DNA from: URNF01 sp045649855
GTDB lineage: Bacteria > Bacillota > Clostridia > Oscillospirales > Acutalibacteraceae
Direction of reading: 5' to 3'
Length of the DNA: 19,723 nt
NCBI GenBank assembly: GCA_045649855.1
Contig: JAZRQN010000141.1
Location: forward strand, 1 to 19,723
Shown here: positions 1 through 9,077 of the stretch, piece after piece
How the letters are laid out: the number at the start of each line of letters is the position of its first letter
Position numbering within the stretch: position 1 is the first letter of the stretch
Program-made: the position numbers and the translations under genes
Notes under the pieces: model-generated
Databases searched by the model: none
Told to the model about the DNA's origin: nothing
The model's input: only the letters and a program-made list of their open reading frames with translations

Positions 1-3000
1 CCGCCCAAATCGGGGATGTACTGGGTGGAAGAGCCGTTATCCTTGCCGTCGGCAAGCCAAGCTGCCCAAGAATCAGCATACTCGATGCCTTCTTCGTTTG
101 AGCCATCACGATAGACAACGCCATAGGTCTTGGTGGGATCCTGCACACCAACGAGCGCATACTGATACCAGAAGTTGGTACCCTGCGTGAAGTCAAACTC
201 CAAGCGGAAGTTGGTGAGGTTCAGATCCTTGAGGACCAAGCTGGACAGATGTTTGGCTTTGCCCGCGCCGCCCCAGTTACCGGGGTTGCCGGAGTAGCTG
301 TTCGCCAGTTTGCCGTCTTTAATCATCCATCTTTCGGTCGCATCAACGGTAAGCAGGTTGCCGTCGAACGCAGTCCAATAGGTCTTGTTGCCTGCCGTGG
401 TTTCCAAAACCGAGGATTGAGAATACTGGCTATGGAAATCAAGGAAATCGTTCGGATGGTCGAAGTAATACTTCACAGATTTGGTAGTATCGAAATCGCC
501 GTTGATGTTGTTGATAACCGTTGCGGAATAGGTCAGCGTGCTATCAACAGTCATATTATGGAAAGGCTTGATCACAGCATTAAAGCTATGAGCACCTTCT
601 TTGTTAGAGCGATAAGTAGTGCTCTCCATGCTGTACGGCAATTCGTACTCGAAGCCATTGTCATCGCGCATGGTCAACAGACCGCTCGCCTTCACGTTGA
701 GCGATTCACCCGCCGCGCGATCAATGGTCTGAGGAGCGGGTTCGGATTCGATAATTTCAACAATGTTGATTGCCTTGGCATCCAGATCGGTGATGCGCAG
801 GTTATCAATACCGCCGTTCGCCGTGTTGCTGGCGAAGTAGATGTAACCGCCTTCGTAGTCGGAGCCAAGATCAAATTCGTACGCTGCATCAATATCGCCG
901 ACAAAGTAGTACATACGGTTGTCGGAAACCACGATCTTCACACGGATCAACTTGCCGTTTTCAGGCGTGTACGGATCCACAGTGTAGGTGCCTGCACCGT
1001 ATTTACCATCATTCCAAACTTTCGCGTTGCCGGTGTTCTTGCCGTGGTTATATTCCACGTGCACAGCGGTACCGCCCTTGGTGTGAGTCATCGAGGAACT
1101 CATATCGTCGTTCCAATCTTCAGCACCAAAACCGACAACAGTCCAGTTGGTGTTCGGAACCACGTCAACTTCCAGAATGAAGTTTTTGTAGGTTCTGTCT
1201 TTCAAAACAGCAATGCTGTAGTTGGAAGCGTAGTTGGCATGACTGCGTTCGTCTTTATAGGTAACACCGTTGATTTCCTTACCTGCCTTGAGTTCGGCAG
1301 CAGTGAGGCGGATGCCGGTGTTCACCTGGGTCAAACGACCGTTTGCAACAGTCCAACCGTCATACTCGGTGCCTTCGGTGCGAATAGCAGGAAGGTCCGT
1401 AGCATCGGTGGTGGGCATAAACCAGCTTTCAAAGCTGTCCAGAGCGGTCAGATTATCGAAATTGTACTGTGCGGTGATCTCACGGTCAAACGCACCGACG
1501 AGCACGGAAACTGCCGCGCGAACGCCGTTGGTGCCTTCCAGATAACCAATCAGGTTGTAGTCACCCTCGACAGTAAGGTCAATGGAATTTACATCCCAGT
1601 AGACATTCATCGTCTCAGTGCTGCCGTCAGCCTTGTTCACGGTCAGAGTCTGCGGGAGATGCGGACGAACGTCCACGTCGAAGTCAGCGCCTGCCGACAC
1701 AACGATGGAGTCGGTGGGGTTGTTCACCGAAGTGTAGTCGCTGACCATATCCACAGCCGCACCGTTTTCATCCAAACGGATGATGTCCACAGCTGCAATG
1801 CCGAGTTCTGCACCGGAATAACCGAAGGTGATAGCACCTTCGCCGGTGGGCGCATTGGTGATCACACGAGCGGTACGGAGAGCACCGTTCAGATAGATCT
1901 CCAAGTTGTCGTCGAACAGACGCACACGGAAGGTATACGTGCCGCTCGGCGTACCCATGCTTCTGCCGGGGATCACGATCGGATCAGCAGAACCATTGGC
2001 GATGATGACGTCGCCGCCGACCGAAAGACCGATTGCCAACTGGCCATCGATATAATCGGCCTGACCGGGAGTAGCCACGACCTTGCCGAGTTTGGTCGCG
2101 TCATTCTGTCTCGCGGTTACCCAGAAAGTGCCTTCCTTGGTGGAATCCAACTGCAATTTGAAGATTGCATCGAAGTTTTCCAACTTGGTTTCTTTTAGTT
2201 CGAGCATCGCGAGTTTCTCGGTAGCGTTGCCGCCGAGATCATCCTTGCGCATCAGGATGTTGTCTTTCTTCTCCCAATGCTGGTCAAGCGTTTCGGTTAC
2301 GGTAGTGGGAGTGCCACTGACCATAGCGGAATAGTAGAAGTTGTAGAGGCCTTCGAGGTATTCCTCGTCGCCCTTCATCGTTTCGGAATAACGGCCGGCC
2401 GCAGTATCCCACGGGCAACCCTCAACCGAATCGGAACCGTTCACATCGATGACCTCACCATTCGCATCCAAACGAGCGAGGGTGATTTCGCCGATATTGA
2501 AGTTGCCGGAGCCGAGACCGTATGCAAGATAACCGGAACCGGTGCGTGCAACGGTTGCAGGCTCAGCACTATTATCATAATAGGTAGTATTTTTAGCGAG
2601 GTTGGTGATCTTCACAGTTACCTTGTCGCCGACCACTTTCACATAGATGGTAACTTCCTGCGGAAGCGTCGTAGCAAACTTGGCCTGATCCTCGTTGTAC
2701 ATATCGCCTTCTTCGCCTCTGGTGGTCTTAATCTGATCGCCGCCGGCGATGGTGATACCCGCTCTGGTGATCGCCACAAACGCCTGATTCTTGTTGATAT
2801 TCCACCAACCATTGGTAAACTTACCGGGGTTTGCCTGACGGAAACCAACGATCGCAGTGTTTCTGTGCGGATCGGCCGATTCAAAGCGGATGTCAAAGGT
2901 GGTTTCGAAGTTCTCGAACTGCAGTTCTTCGCCGGTCAACGTGTTTCTCGGTACAATCGAGTTGATCATACGGAGATTCTCATAACCGCCGTAGCTGCCG

Positions 3001-6000
3001 GTCTTTTGGAACCATCTGTCGTACAGCAAGGTGTCGATCGCGCCGGTATTACCGCTCTGACCCTCGTGTGCAAGTTTCTTACCAACTTCCATCTGATAGT
3101 GCGCACCTTCACGGTCATAGTAGAAGGCTGCTTTGTTATCGAGATAGGAAGCGACTTTTTCGGCATCCGGATGGGTGTCGAGCACCATGGTGTTGCCATT
3201 TATAAAGTTGTAGTAAGAATAACCGGAAACCGGATTGCCGTCGCCATCCAATTTGGGAGTGCCATCGGCATTCTCTTTAGTAGCTGTATATTTACTACCT
3301 TTATATTCAATCAAACCGATTGCGGAAAGCGTCCACTTCTCAGCAACCTGATTGGTCGCAGTGCCGAAATCAACCACGTTACCGTTCTTATCCAGTTCGG
3401 TAATCAGGATAGATTTAAATTCACGGTTTCTGGCGCCGATCGAGATATAGCCGGCCTCAGCGTCCTCGATGGTTTCAGTGCCGCTTGCCAAAGGAGTGGT
3501 CTCGCCAACTTTGGTCACGCTCCACTCAAGTTTAGTGCCAACCACTTTGACCCACAGCTTGTAATCAGCGCTGTTTTCAAGGTTTGCATTAAACGTGGTG
3601 CGCATGCCTTTGTTGTTGTTGCTACGGGCATTACCGGCGGTGATACCATCGGCAACCGCCTTGTTGTAATCCGCAGCTGCGGAACCGCCGTTACCAACGA
3701 TCACAGCATCCACAACAGCACCGTCCAGGTTGCCCTGCCAGTCGCCGCCGAATCTGCCGGGCGTGGTCTCACGGAAGGAGATGTATATCGCACCAAGGAG
3801 ATGTGCGCCGCCCTTGTTGAAGACAATCTCAGTCTCAAAGTTCTTGAGTTTTGCGAGATCGCCGGTCGCGGTTTTCGCAACCAGGTTCTGGGTCTTTCTG
3901 AGCATCTCAGCGTGAGAGCCGGAAAGGTTCATGTACAAGCCGCCGGTAGCGGAGATCTTCCACTGAGCCGCCTTGCTGTCAGCCTCGCCGTCCCATGCGG
4001 AACTGAGCTGGCCGGGATAGCTGAGCTGAGCATAGTGGCTGGTCTCTCTCATACCGTACATGCCAAAGCGATTGAGCAACCAGCTGTTGACACCGGTATC
4101 GTCAGCGGTAGGTACATAATAAGTACCGGAGAAACTTTCAACCTGCTTGGTGAGCTGTTTGAAATCAGCATTGAAGCGGGTCTTGCCGTCCGGGTAGGAA
4201 GGCTCTAAGTACGCATCGTCGGTGAAGTCAATGCCGTTGCCGTTGTCATCCAGGCGTTTGACCTTGAGATCGCCGAAGTTGCCGCCTGCAGCAGCAATAC
4301 CGAATGCCATATAGCCTTCTTTGGTATAGTTGACGGTGAATTCACCATGATACTGTTTGGTGTATCCGTTGCTCTTGTAGATGTCAACGATCACTTTTTT
4401 GCCGACCGCTTCCACCTTCACAACAGAATCCTGCGTGAGCTGGGTAGCGAACACGTCGCCAAACGCATCATCCGCAAACTCATTTGCATGGTAGAAACGC
4501 TCTTTGGTGATGTCAGTACCACCTGCAACTGCAATCGAGTTCTTGGTGATCGCAATCAGCACCTGCTCTTGGTTGGGAGCATTGTAGCCATTCACGAATT
4601 TGCCGGGGTTCTTCTGACGGAAGCCGAACAAGAAAGCACCGTTATCGCTCTCAAAACGAACGGCGAAGGAAGCAGACAAGTTCTTCATCTGTCCCTGCAC
4701 GCCGTTGGCGTCTTTGGGAATGATCGCGTTGATCTGACGGAGGCGTTCGCCGCTGCCTTCAGAATCGCCACGCTGCAACCACTTGTTATAGAACAACAAC
4801 CAGTTGCCGCTGTTAGCGTTACCCGCAGTATCATTGCCATAAGGATCAACCTGGCCGTAGGTCGCCTCATGGTTGAAATAGAAGTCTACTTTAGACTTGA
4901 TGTGATCGATAGCCAAAGTATCCGAGAAGCTGGTGAAGTGGATCCAGTTCTGATTGGTCTTGGTGTATTTGTCGCTCACAAATTCTGCACCGGGCAGATC
5001 GGTGAAAGACAATTCCCAAGCTTCAGCGAACACGCTTTCTTCCACTTCGGTCATCTCGTTGGTCGCCATCGTGTTGCCGCTCGCATCCAAGTGAGTGAGG
5101 GTGATGGTGCCAATGTCGCTGTTTCTGTTACCGACACCGTACGCGATGTAACCCGCTTTGGTGTACGGTACAGTTACAGTGCCGCTGTAGTACGTAGTGC
5201 TGTCCGTGTATACAGACACGGTTACCTGATCGCCAACCGCTTTCACACGAATGGTAACTGCGCCATTCGGAATGGTGGAAGCGAAAGTGGCAGTCGGGGT
5301 GCCGTCGTACATATCACCGGGTTTGCCCACATGGGAGGTATGGCCGGAGTAGATGTTCTCGCCGCCGGAAATAGTGATACCGGTTTTGGTAACCACGACG
5401 ATACCCTGTTCCTGGTTCACAGCAAAGTAACCATTGGTGAACTTGCCGGGAGTCTGCTGACGGAAACCAAGCAAGAAGGACGCGTCATTATTATCGAAAC
5501 GCACCTTGAAGGTGGTGTCGAAGTTCTGATACGCAAGCGCTTTGCCTTCCAGTTTCGGAACAAGCGAGGTGATCAAACGCATCTTCTGCGAACCGCCTGC
5601 ACCGGAAACGGCACGCTGCAGCCAAATGTCTTCGTATACGGTACTGAAGTAACCGTAGTTGTTGGTCTGGCCGCTATACGCCGCTTTCTTGCCGGCTTCC
5701 ATCTTGTAATAACTGGCTTCGCAGTTATAGTAGATATCGAAGTTGGCATTCAGCGCATTGATGATGCTGGTTTTGTCCGCCTTGCCGGCGTTCTTGTCAT
5801 CATAGAAATCGAACCAGTCTTGATCATCCACGGTGTCATCAGTATTGTAAGTATGTTTACCGTTGGCATAACCGGTTTTGCCGGAGGTGGTCCATTTAAA
5901 CGCCTTAGTGCTGCCGAGGTTGACAGGTTCGCCGGCTGCATTCAGCTCGGTAACCTGGATTTTCTTCAGCACGCGTTTGTCGTTGGAAGTACCAACCGAG

Positions 6001-6896
6001 ATGTAACCGTTGCCGGCAGGGATGGTCGTTTCACCGCTATACACCTCTGCGTTGTCAGAAACCTTGGTAACCTTCACGGTCATCTTGGTGCCGACAACCT
6101 TCACGTAGAGGTTGTAGTCCACATTGAGTTCCAGATCGTTTGCAAACTGCAAGTCAACCGCACGGTCGTCCTTACCGGACAGAGAACCGAAGGTCAAGCC
6201 ATCTTTGTAAACTCTCTGGTAGTCGTCGTTGTATCTCGTCAACGGACCGTTACCAATGATCGCCACCATACCGTTATCGGTGTTGGTGCCGTTATTGGTA
6301 TTGGTGTTCATACGACCCGGCTCTGCCTGATGGAAGGACAGATACACAGAACCGAGCTTGTTGTTCGCTTTGTTGAACACAACATTGGCCTCAAAGTTGC
6401 TCAACTGCATCAGCGAACCATCGGCGTATTTCAGCGCAAGCAGATTGCTCTTTCTGAGAATCTGACCGCCGGTACCGCCGGTGTGACTGTACAAGCCACC
6501 GTCCTTGGTGATCTCCCACCAATATTCGCCGCTCCAGCCGTCGCTCGTTTCCAAGCCGGTAGCGAAAGAACTTTGACCGAGGAAACTGTAAGTTTTGTAA
6601 GCAGTTTGCTCTCGGCAGACGTAGAGACCGAATCGTGAGTTGATCCAGTTTTGGATTGCCGTATCCGTTTGGGCAGGACGATATCGATTGGTGGAAGCAT
6701 TCCACTGATCGTTACCGACCAAAGCCGCCAGATCGGCGAAGTCGACTTCGTACTTTTCCACGTTCGCACTCGTATCTGCCTGCGCAGTCAACGAGTTCTT
6801 CGGAAAAGCGCCCGTGCCGACGATCACGCCACATAACAGCGCCAGGCACAGGAAAACCGCGCCAACACGTTTGTACATGGGGATCTTTTTGTTCAT
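1..6896 (-). CDS. Giant secreted modular surface protein (partial, C-terminus outside window)
   Basis: The frame stays open from an ATG at 6896 to the window edge, about 2298 residues. AAGGAGAG lies 8 bases before the ATG. Residues 1-10 are basic, 11-30 hydrophobic, and AQA-D near residue 40 fits a signal peptidase site, so the protein is exported. The rest is a chain of domains of about 200-280 residues. Most end in a strand followed by an LD-x-NG-like linker: near residues 318 (LNAAGEPV), 603 (LDASGNTM), ~885 (LDDNGNGI), ~1166 (LDKNGNVV), ~1474 (LDANGEVI), ~1712 (LDENGAAV) and ~2040 (LDAKAINI). Two domain types recur in the order A-B-B-A-B, followed by two or more divergent ones. Alternating hydrophobic strands and ends such as GGIDNLRITDLDA resemble concanavalin A/LamG-like beta-sandwiches. 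That fold is inferred. No catalytic motif is recognised. A glycan-binding or adhesive role is possible but unproven. Any cell-wall anchor would lie beyond the window. Confidence 0.85.
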   Translation of the reverse strand, partial: MNKKIPMYKRVGAVFLCLALLCGVIVGTGAFPKNSLTAQADTSANVEKYEVDFADLAALVGNDQWNASTNRYRPAQTDTAIQNWINSRFGLYVCREQTAYKTYSFLGQSSFATGLETSDGWSGEYWWEITKDGGLYSHTGGTGGQILRKSNLLALKYADGSLMQLSNFEANVVFNKANNKLGSVYLSFHQAEPGRMNTNTNNGTNTDNGMVAIIGNGPLTRYNDDYQRVYKDGLTFGSLSGKDDRAVDLQFANDLELNVDYNLYVKVVGTKMTVKVTKVSDNAEVYSGETTIPAGNGYISVGTSNDKRVLKKIQVTELNAAGEPVNLGSTKAFKWTTSGKTGYANGKHTYNTDDTVDDQDWFDFYDDKNAGKADKTSIINALNANFDIYYNCEASYYKMEAGKKAAYSGQTNNYGYFSTVYEDIWLQRAVSGAGGSQKMRLITSLVPKLEGKALAYQNFDTTFKVRFDNNDASFLLGFRQQTPGKFTNGYFAVNQEQGIVVVTKTGITISGGENIYSGHTSHVGKPGDMYDGTPTATFASTIPNGAVTIRVKAVGDQVTVSVYTDSTTYYSGTVTVPYTKAGYIAYGVGNRNSDIGTITLTHLDASGNTMATNEMTEVEESVFAEAWELSFTDLPGAEFVSDKYTKTNQNWIHFTSFSDTLAIDHIKSKVDFYFNHEATYGQVDPYGNDTAGNANSGNWLLFYNKWLQRGDSEGSGERLRQINAIIPKDANGVQGQMKNLSASFAVRFESDNGAFLFGFRQKNPGKFVNGYNAPNQEQVLIAITKNSIAVAGGTDITKERFYHANEFADDAFGDVFATQLTQDSVVKVEAVGKKVIVDIYKSNGYTKQYHGEFTVNYTKEGYMAFGIAAAGGNFGDLKVKRLDDNGNGIDFTDDAYLEPSYPDGKTRFNADFKQLTKQVESFSGTYYVPTADDTGVNSWLLNRFGMYGMRETSHYAQLSYPGQLSSAWDGEADSKAAQWKISATGGLYMNLSGSHAEMLRKTQNLVAKTATGDLAKLKNFETEIVFNKGGAHLLGAIYISFRETTPGRFGGDWQGNLDGAVVDAVIVGNGGSAAADYNKAVADGITAGNARSNNNKGMRTTFNANLENSADYKLWVKVVGTKLEWSVTKVGETTPLASGTETIEDAEAGYISIGARNREFKSILITELDKNGNVVDFGTATNQVAEKWTLSAIGLIEYKGSKYTATKENADGTPKLDGDGNPVSGYSYYNFINGNTMVLDTHPDAEKVASYLDNKAAFYYDREGAHYQMEVGKKLAHEGQSGNTGAIDTLLYDRWFQKTGSYGGYENLRMINSIVPRNTLTGEELQFENFETTFDIRFESADPHRNTAIVGFRQANPGKFTNGWWNINKNQAFVAITRAGITIAGGDQIKTTRGEEGDMYNEDQAKFATTLPQEVTIYVKVVGDKVTVKITNLAKNTTYYDNSAEPATVARTGSGYLAYGLGSGNFNIGEITLARLDANGEVIDVNGSDSVEGCPWDTAAGRYSETMKGDEEYLEGLYNFYYSAMVSGTPTTVTETLDQHWEKKDNILMRKDDLGGNATEKLAMLELKETKLENFDAIFKLQLDSTKEGTFWVTARQNDATKLGKVVATPGQADYIDGQLAIGLSVGGDVIIANGSADPIVIPGRSMGTPSGTYTFRVRLFDDNLEIYLNGALRTARVITNAPTGEGAITFGYSGAELGIAAVDIIRLDENGAAVDMVSDYTSVNNPTDSIVVSAGADFDVDVRPHLPQTLTVNKADGSTETMNVYWDVNSIDLTVEGDYNLIGYLEGTNGVRAAVSVLVGAFDREITAQYNFDNLTALDSFESWFMPTTDATDLPAIRTEGTEYDGWTVANGRLTQVNTGIRLTAAELKAGKEINGVTYKDERSHANYASNYSIAVLKDRTYKNFILEVDVVPNTNWTVVGFGAEDWNDDMSSSMTHTKGGTAVHVEYNHGKNTGNAKVWNDGKYGAGTYTVDPYTPENGKLIRVKIVVSDNRMYYFVGDIDAAYEFDLGSDYEGGYIYFASNTANGGIDNLRITDLDAKAINIVEIIESEPAPQTIDRAAGESLNVKASGLLTMRDDNGFEYELPYSMESTTYRSNKEGAHSFNAVIKPFHNMTVDSTLTYSATVINNINGDFDTTKSVKYYFDHPNDFLDFHSQYSQSSVLETTAGNKTYWTAFDGNLLTVDATERWMIKDGKLANSYSGNPGNWGGAGKAKHLSSLVLKDLNLTNFRLEFDFTQGTNFWYQYALVGVQDPTKTYGVVYRDGSNEEGIEYADSWAAWLADGKDNGSSTQYIPDLG
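2460..3180 (-). repeat. Type B domain, copy 3 of the giant protein
   Basis: This covers about residues 1239-1479. It matches copies 1 and 2 at WFQK, INSIVPR, IVGFRQANPGKFTNGW, NKNQAFVAITRAGITIAGG, VKVVGDKVTVKI and AYGLG before LDANGEV. A more diverged domain with LDENGAAV at its end follows it. Confidence 0.7.
3395..4110 (-). repeat. Type A domain, copy 2 of the giant protein
   Basis: This covers about residues 930-1168 and is homologous to copy 1 by the shared blocks GGLY, LRK, NFE-x(4)-FNK, Y-(L/I)-SF-R/H, PGR and KVVGTK. A type B domain follows it, as one also follows copy 1, so an A-B pair is present twice. Boundaries are approximate. Confidence 0.7.
4230..4930 (-). repeat. Type B domain, copy 2 of the giant protein
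   Basis: This covers about residues 656-889. It matches copy 1 at WLQR, INAIIPK, FLFGFRQKNPGKFVNGY, NQEQVLIAITKNSIAVAGG, VEAVGKKVIVDIY and the closing AFGIA and LDDNGNG. It sits directly after copy 1, making a tandem B-B pair. Confidence 0.7.
5070..5780 (-). repeat. Type B domain, copy 1 of the giant protein
   Basis: This covers about residues 373-610. Type B hallmarks are a short helix-like lead-in and a YY/YF-x(4)-A-x-Y segment, WLQR followed by a run ending in (I/L)-(N/T)-(S/A)-(L/I)-(V/I)-P, a LLGFRQQTPGKFTNGY block, NQEQGIVVVTKTGITISGG, then a VKAVGDQVTVSVY strand pair and AYGVG before the LDASGN linker. All three type B copies keep GFRQ-x-(T/N)-PGKF-x-NG. Confidence 0.7.
5930..6640 (-). 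repeat. Type A domain, copy 1 of the giant protein
   Basis: This covers about residues 90-322. It shares with the second copy (about residues 940-1170) the order: W near the start, ITKDGGLY / ISATGGLY, ILRKSNLL / MLRKTQNL, LSNFEANVVFNK / LKNFETEIVFNK, SVYLSFHQAEPGR / AIYISFRETTPGR, then KVVGTKMTVKVTKV / KVVGTKLEWSVTKV and a closing VTEL-NAAGEP / ITEL-DKNGNV. The two copies are clearly homologous but diverged, so the duplication is old. Boundaries are approximate. Confidence 0.7.
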
Positions 6897-7046
6897 ACCG
6901 CTCTCTCCTTTTCAAAAAAAGTGAATCTTGACTTCTTTGCCGAATCGGCCAAATCCGCCGCAAAAGCCAAGCAAATTTGCCATGCTTTCGGTTGTTCTGT
7001 CCCAAAAAGGGCGCAGTTACCCCAAAAAACACTTATCAGCGATATA

Positions 7047-7075
7047 ATAATATAATATTTGAAGCGAATTTGCAA
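7047..7075 (-). promoter_or_regulatory. Sigma-A type promoter of the giant protein gene
   Basis: On the minus strand a TTGCAA -35 box (7070-7075) is followed after 17 bases by a TATTAT -10 box (7047-7052). Transcription would begin near 7040, giving an untranslated leader of about 145 bases before the ATG at 6896. I could not match the leader to a known riboswitch. Confidence 0.6.
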
Positions 7076-7260
7076 GAGAATTATGCACCTGTATATGAAG
7101 TTTGGCGGATTTTACAGCCCCTTTGAAATCTTTTTGTGTATTTCGCTGATTTTAATTTATTTTTTTATAAATGATTGCACAAATCCTTTGGCACTTTAAA
7201 GTGAAAATCGCATATTTTCGACCGTTTCTCCTCTCTTGTGAACACAGCCGCGTTTGCAAC
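7076..7260. other. AT-rich intergenic spacer without a recognised gene
   Basis: This stretch lies between the terminator of the upstream lipoprotein unit and the promoter of the giant protein gene. It is AT-rich with several A/T runs. I see no coding sequence with a ribosome binding site and no clear structured RNA. Confidence 0.6.
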
Positions 7261-7293
7261 AAAAAAACAGCAGGACAAACGTCCTGCTGTTTT
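7261..7293 (-). terminator. Rho-independent terminator of the Thr-rich lipoprotein gene
   Basis: A perfect 13-bp inverted repeat (7264-7276 with 7281-7293) encloses a 4-base loop. The run of seven A at 7261-7267 becomes a T-tract on the minus strand. It starts 13 bases after the stop codon of the lipoprotein gene. Confidence 0.9.
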
Positions 7294-7306
7294 GAGAAAA
7301 CGTTGA

Positions 7307-8062
7307 TTACTTTCTGGGCGGTACAATGGGAGACCAACCCTCGGTGGAATCGTACTGAATTGTGGTTTTTGTGGTTTGAGTGGTAGTGGTTGTGGCGCGA
7401 GCAGTTGTAGTTGTTGTAGTGGTGGTAGCAGCAGCCGTAGAAGCGGTGGTTTTTACCGTCGTTTCACTTTTTTGCGTGGTGGCCGCTGCGGTGGTTGCGG
7501 TGGTCGTAGCCTCGGTAGTGGTAGTCGTGGTGGTCGGCTCGGTTACGGTTACCGCACTGGTAACAACGCTGCCGGTGGTTACCACACTGCCGGTCGTAAC
7601 AGGCACACCGGTCGTAACGGGTACGCCGGTCGTAACGGGCTTGCCGCTCGCATTGGTCTGGGTAGTGCCTTTGCTGTCGGTTACCGGCACGTTGGTGGTA
7701 ACAGTCGTGCCTTTCGTATCGGTTACCGGCACGTAAGTGGTTACGGGTTTACCGCTCTTGTCGGTTACGGTGATGTAAGTGGTAACGGTGCTACCCTTAC
7801 TGTCGGTTACCGGCACGTAAGTGGTTACGGGTTTACCATTCTTGTCGGTTACGGTTACATAGCTGGTTTTCGCAGTAGTGCTCAAGCCGGGTATCAAATC
7901 ACTGATATCCAACTCAATACCATCACCCACTTCGCCGTTGATAGTGGTCGTGGTAGTGGCTTCAGTGGTAGTGGCGGTATCGCCGTCGGCCTTCTTGCTG
8001 CATGCCGCCAGGCAAGCGATCAGCAGAGCAATGCTGACCATTAAAAGGGCTACTTTTTTCAT
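7307..8062 (-). CDS. Thr-rich repeat lipoprotein
   Basis: This 251-residue protein starts with KK, a hydrophobic stretch and the lipobox LAAC, with the lipidated Cys at residue 21, so it should be anchored to the outer face of the membrane. Residues 30-40 are Thr-rich. Residues 69-124 hold four tandem 14-residue units of the form VPVTD-(S/T)-KG-x-TVTTY alternating with V/I-TVTDK-(N/S)-GKPVTTY, and a fifth degenerate unit follows. Residues 141-170 are five 6-residue units (VPVTTG / SVVTTG). Residues 176-235 are almost pure Thr/Ala with occasional Glu, Lys and Gln. The protein ends in GWSPIVPPRK. The ATG has GAGGAG 8 bases upstream. The Thr tracts could be an O-glycosylated stalk, as proposed for similar ruminococcal proteins, but no binding or catalytic domain is visible. 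It lies 60 bases after a membrane protein gene in the same direction, with no terminator between, so they are probably co-transcribed. Confidence 0.85.
   Translation of the reverse strand: MKKVALLMVSIALLIACLAACSKKADGDTATTTEATTTTTINGEVGDGIELDISDLIPGLSTTAKTSYVTVTDKNGKPVTTYVPVTDSKGSTVTTYITVTDKSGKPVTTYVPVTDTKGTTVTTNVPVTDSKGTTQTNASGKPVTTGVPVTTGVPVTTGSVVTTGSVVTSAVTVTEPTTTTTTTEATTTATTAAATTQKSETTVKTTASTAAATTTTTTTTARATTTTTQTTKTTIQYDSTEGWSPIVPPRK
7553..7858 (-). repeat. Tandem 42-base and 18-base coding repeats
   Basis: Four 42-base units (7691-7858) encode the 14-residue repeats. After a degenerate unit, five 18-base units (7553-7642) encode VPVTTG-like hexapeptides. The reading frame is kept throughout. 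Near-identical units suggest recent expansion by slippage or unequal recombination, so copy number may differ between strains. Confidence 0.8.
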
Positions 8063-8122
8063 GTCGTCAACTCCTCATTTTGTGATATTGTAAGCGATCA
8101 TCGCATTGGTTACACATTGAAG

Positions 8123-9028
8123 TTACTGCGCTTCCGAACCGATAGCCGTTACGATAAAATGTCCGTCCACGCGTTTCAAAACGAAAATCTGTGCTTCTAC
8201 CGCCATATCGGGGGTAGGCTCAATGGTATTGCCGCGTTCGTCCACTTCCAGTGCATCCACCGGCACATAAGCGACACGCACCTGATATTCATCGCCGGTG
8301 CGATAAATGGTGTCGATGAGCGGTTGGTAAGCAGAATTGACGAAGTTAAACGGCACGTAGTAATGCGACGTTGCTTCGTCGTACTCCACGTCGTCTTCGC
8401 CAAGGGTGCGGTGATTGAGCACTGCACCATCGCCAAAGAGGTATTTGTACGATGCTTCTACCTCGGCAACGGGCACGATCAGACGGCCGTTGTTGTCCAG
8501 TTCGTATGCCGTCGTGTCATCTTTTTCGCGCAACATACGAATACGCTCCGCTTCGGTGATACGCCACAGCGCAGCGCGCAACAATTCGTCATAATCGTCT
8601 TCGTTCACATCACTGAACTCAGGCAACGGATTGTAAGTAGTGAGCGGTTGCAGGAAATAATGCATTTCCTCGCGCAGATCGGTGTCATCCATCAGATCAC
8701 GCACCATGCTGACACCCGTTGCCACAACGGCAACCACGCCCAGAACGGCGAACAAACTCATCAAGAAGCCGACAGGTGCCGCCCATTTGTAACGACCGCG
8801 ACGGTTGCCGTACTTGCTCACGCGAGCATTTCTCTCCGCTTCGCGCGCCTTGAGTTTCTTGCCGTATGCAATCAATTTTTCTTTCTTTTCCTGCTGTTTT
8901 TTAGCGGCTTTTTCCGCTTTGGCAGCCGCTTTTTCTTCAGCAGTTACCGCCGTCTTTTCGTCAGCGGCGGCATCGCTCTCAAGCGCATCGTCTTCCAGCG
9001 CCTGCTCGATTTTTTTCCAATCAGCCAT
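8123..9028 (-). CDS. Single-pass membrane protein with charged cytoplasmic N-terminus, function unknown
   Basis: This 301-residue protein was not recognised as a named family. Residues 1-80 are highly charged: an acidic start, then an Ala/Lys/Glu-rich stretch (about 24-68) likely to be helical or coiled coil, then an Arg-rich patch (about 63-80). A hydrophobic segment at about 83-107 is the only membrane span. By the positive-inside rule the N-terminus should be cytoplasmic and the ~190-residue C-terminal part outside. That part is an alpha/beta-like sequence without cysteines or an obvious catalytic motif, ending in VDGHFIVTAIGSEAQ. AGGAGG lies 9 bases before the ATG. It is the first gene of a probable operon with the Thr-rich lipoprotein, which suggests a shared envelope role. 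Confidence 0.85.
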   Translation of the reverse strand: MADWKKIEQALEDDALESDAAADEKTAVTAEEKAAAKAEKAAKKQQEKKEKLIAYGKKLKAREAERNARVSKYGNRRGRYKWAAPVGFLMSLFAVLGVVAVVATGVSMVRDLMDDTDLREEMHYFLQPLTTYNPLPEFSDVNEDDYDELLRAALWRITEAERIRMLREKDDTTAYELDNNGRLIVPVAEVEASYKYLFGDGAVLNHRTLGEDDVEYDEATSHYYVPFNFVNSAYQPLIDTIYRTGDEYQVRVAYVPVDALEVDERGNTIEPTPDMAVEAQIFVLKRVDGHFIVTAIGSEAQ

Positions 9029-9077
9029 GAGGGATTTCCTCCTGCTTTCTCAGTATCCAAAACGTATTTGTCTTCAC

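Noticed and set aside
249..6638. Three very long plus-strand open frames (249-2198, 2277-4208, 4347-6638) opposite the giant protein gene
   Set aside because: They are codon-for-codon mirrors of the minus-strand gene. They stay open because that gene rarely uses TTA, CTA or TCA codons. They lack ribosome binding sites and family features, while the minus strand gives a signal peptide and repeats.
6897..7046. Riboswitch (for example cyclic-di-GMP) in the leader of the giant protein gene
   Set aside because: The leader is long and has G-rich parts, but I find no conserved core of a riboswitch class that I know.
7553..7858. Regularly spaced repeats considered as a CRISPR array
   Set aside because: The units are head to tail without unique spacers, stay in frame and encode the lipoprotein repeats.
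7376..8044. Gly/Arg-rich and Val-rich plus-strand frames opposite the lipoprotein gene
   Set aside because: They are mirror readings of Thr and Val repeat codons. The minus strand has a lipobox, a ribosome binding site and a terminator.
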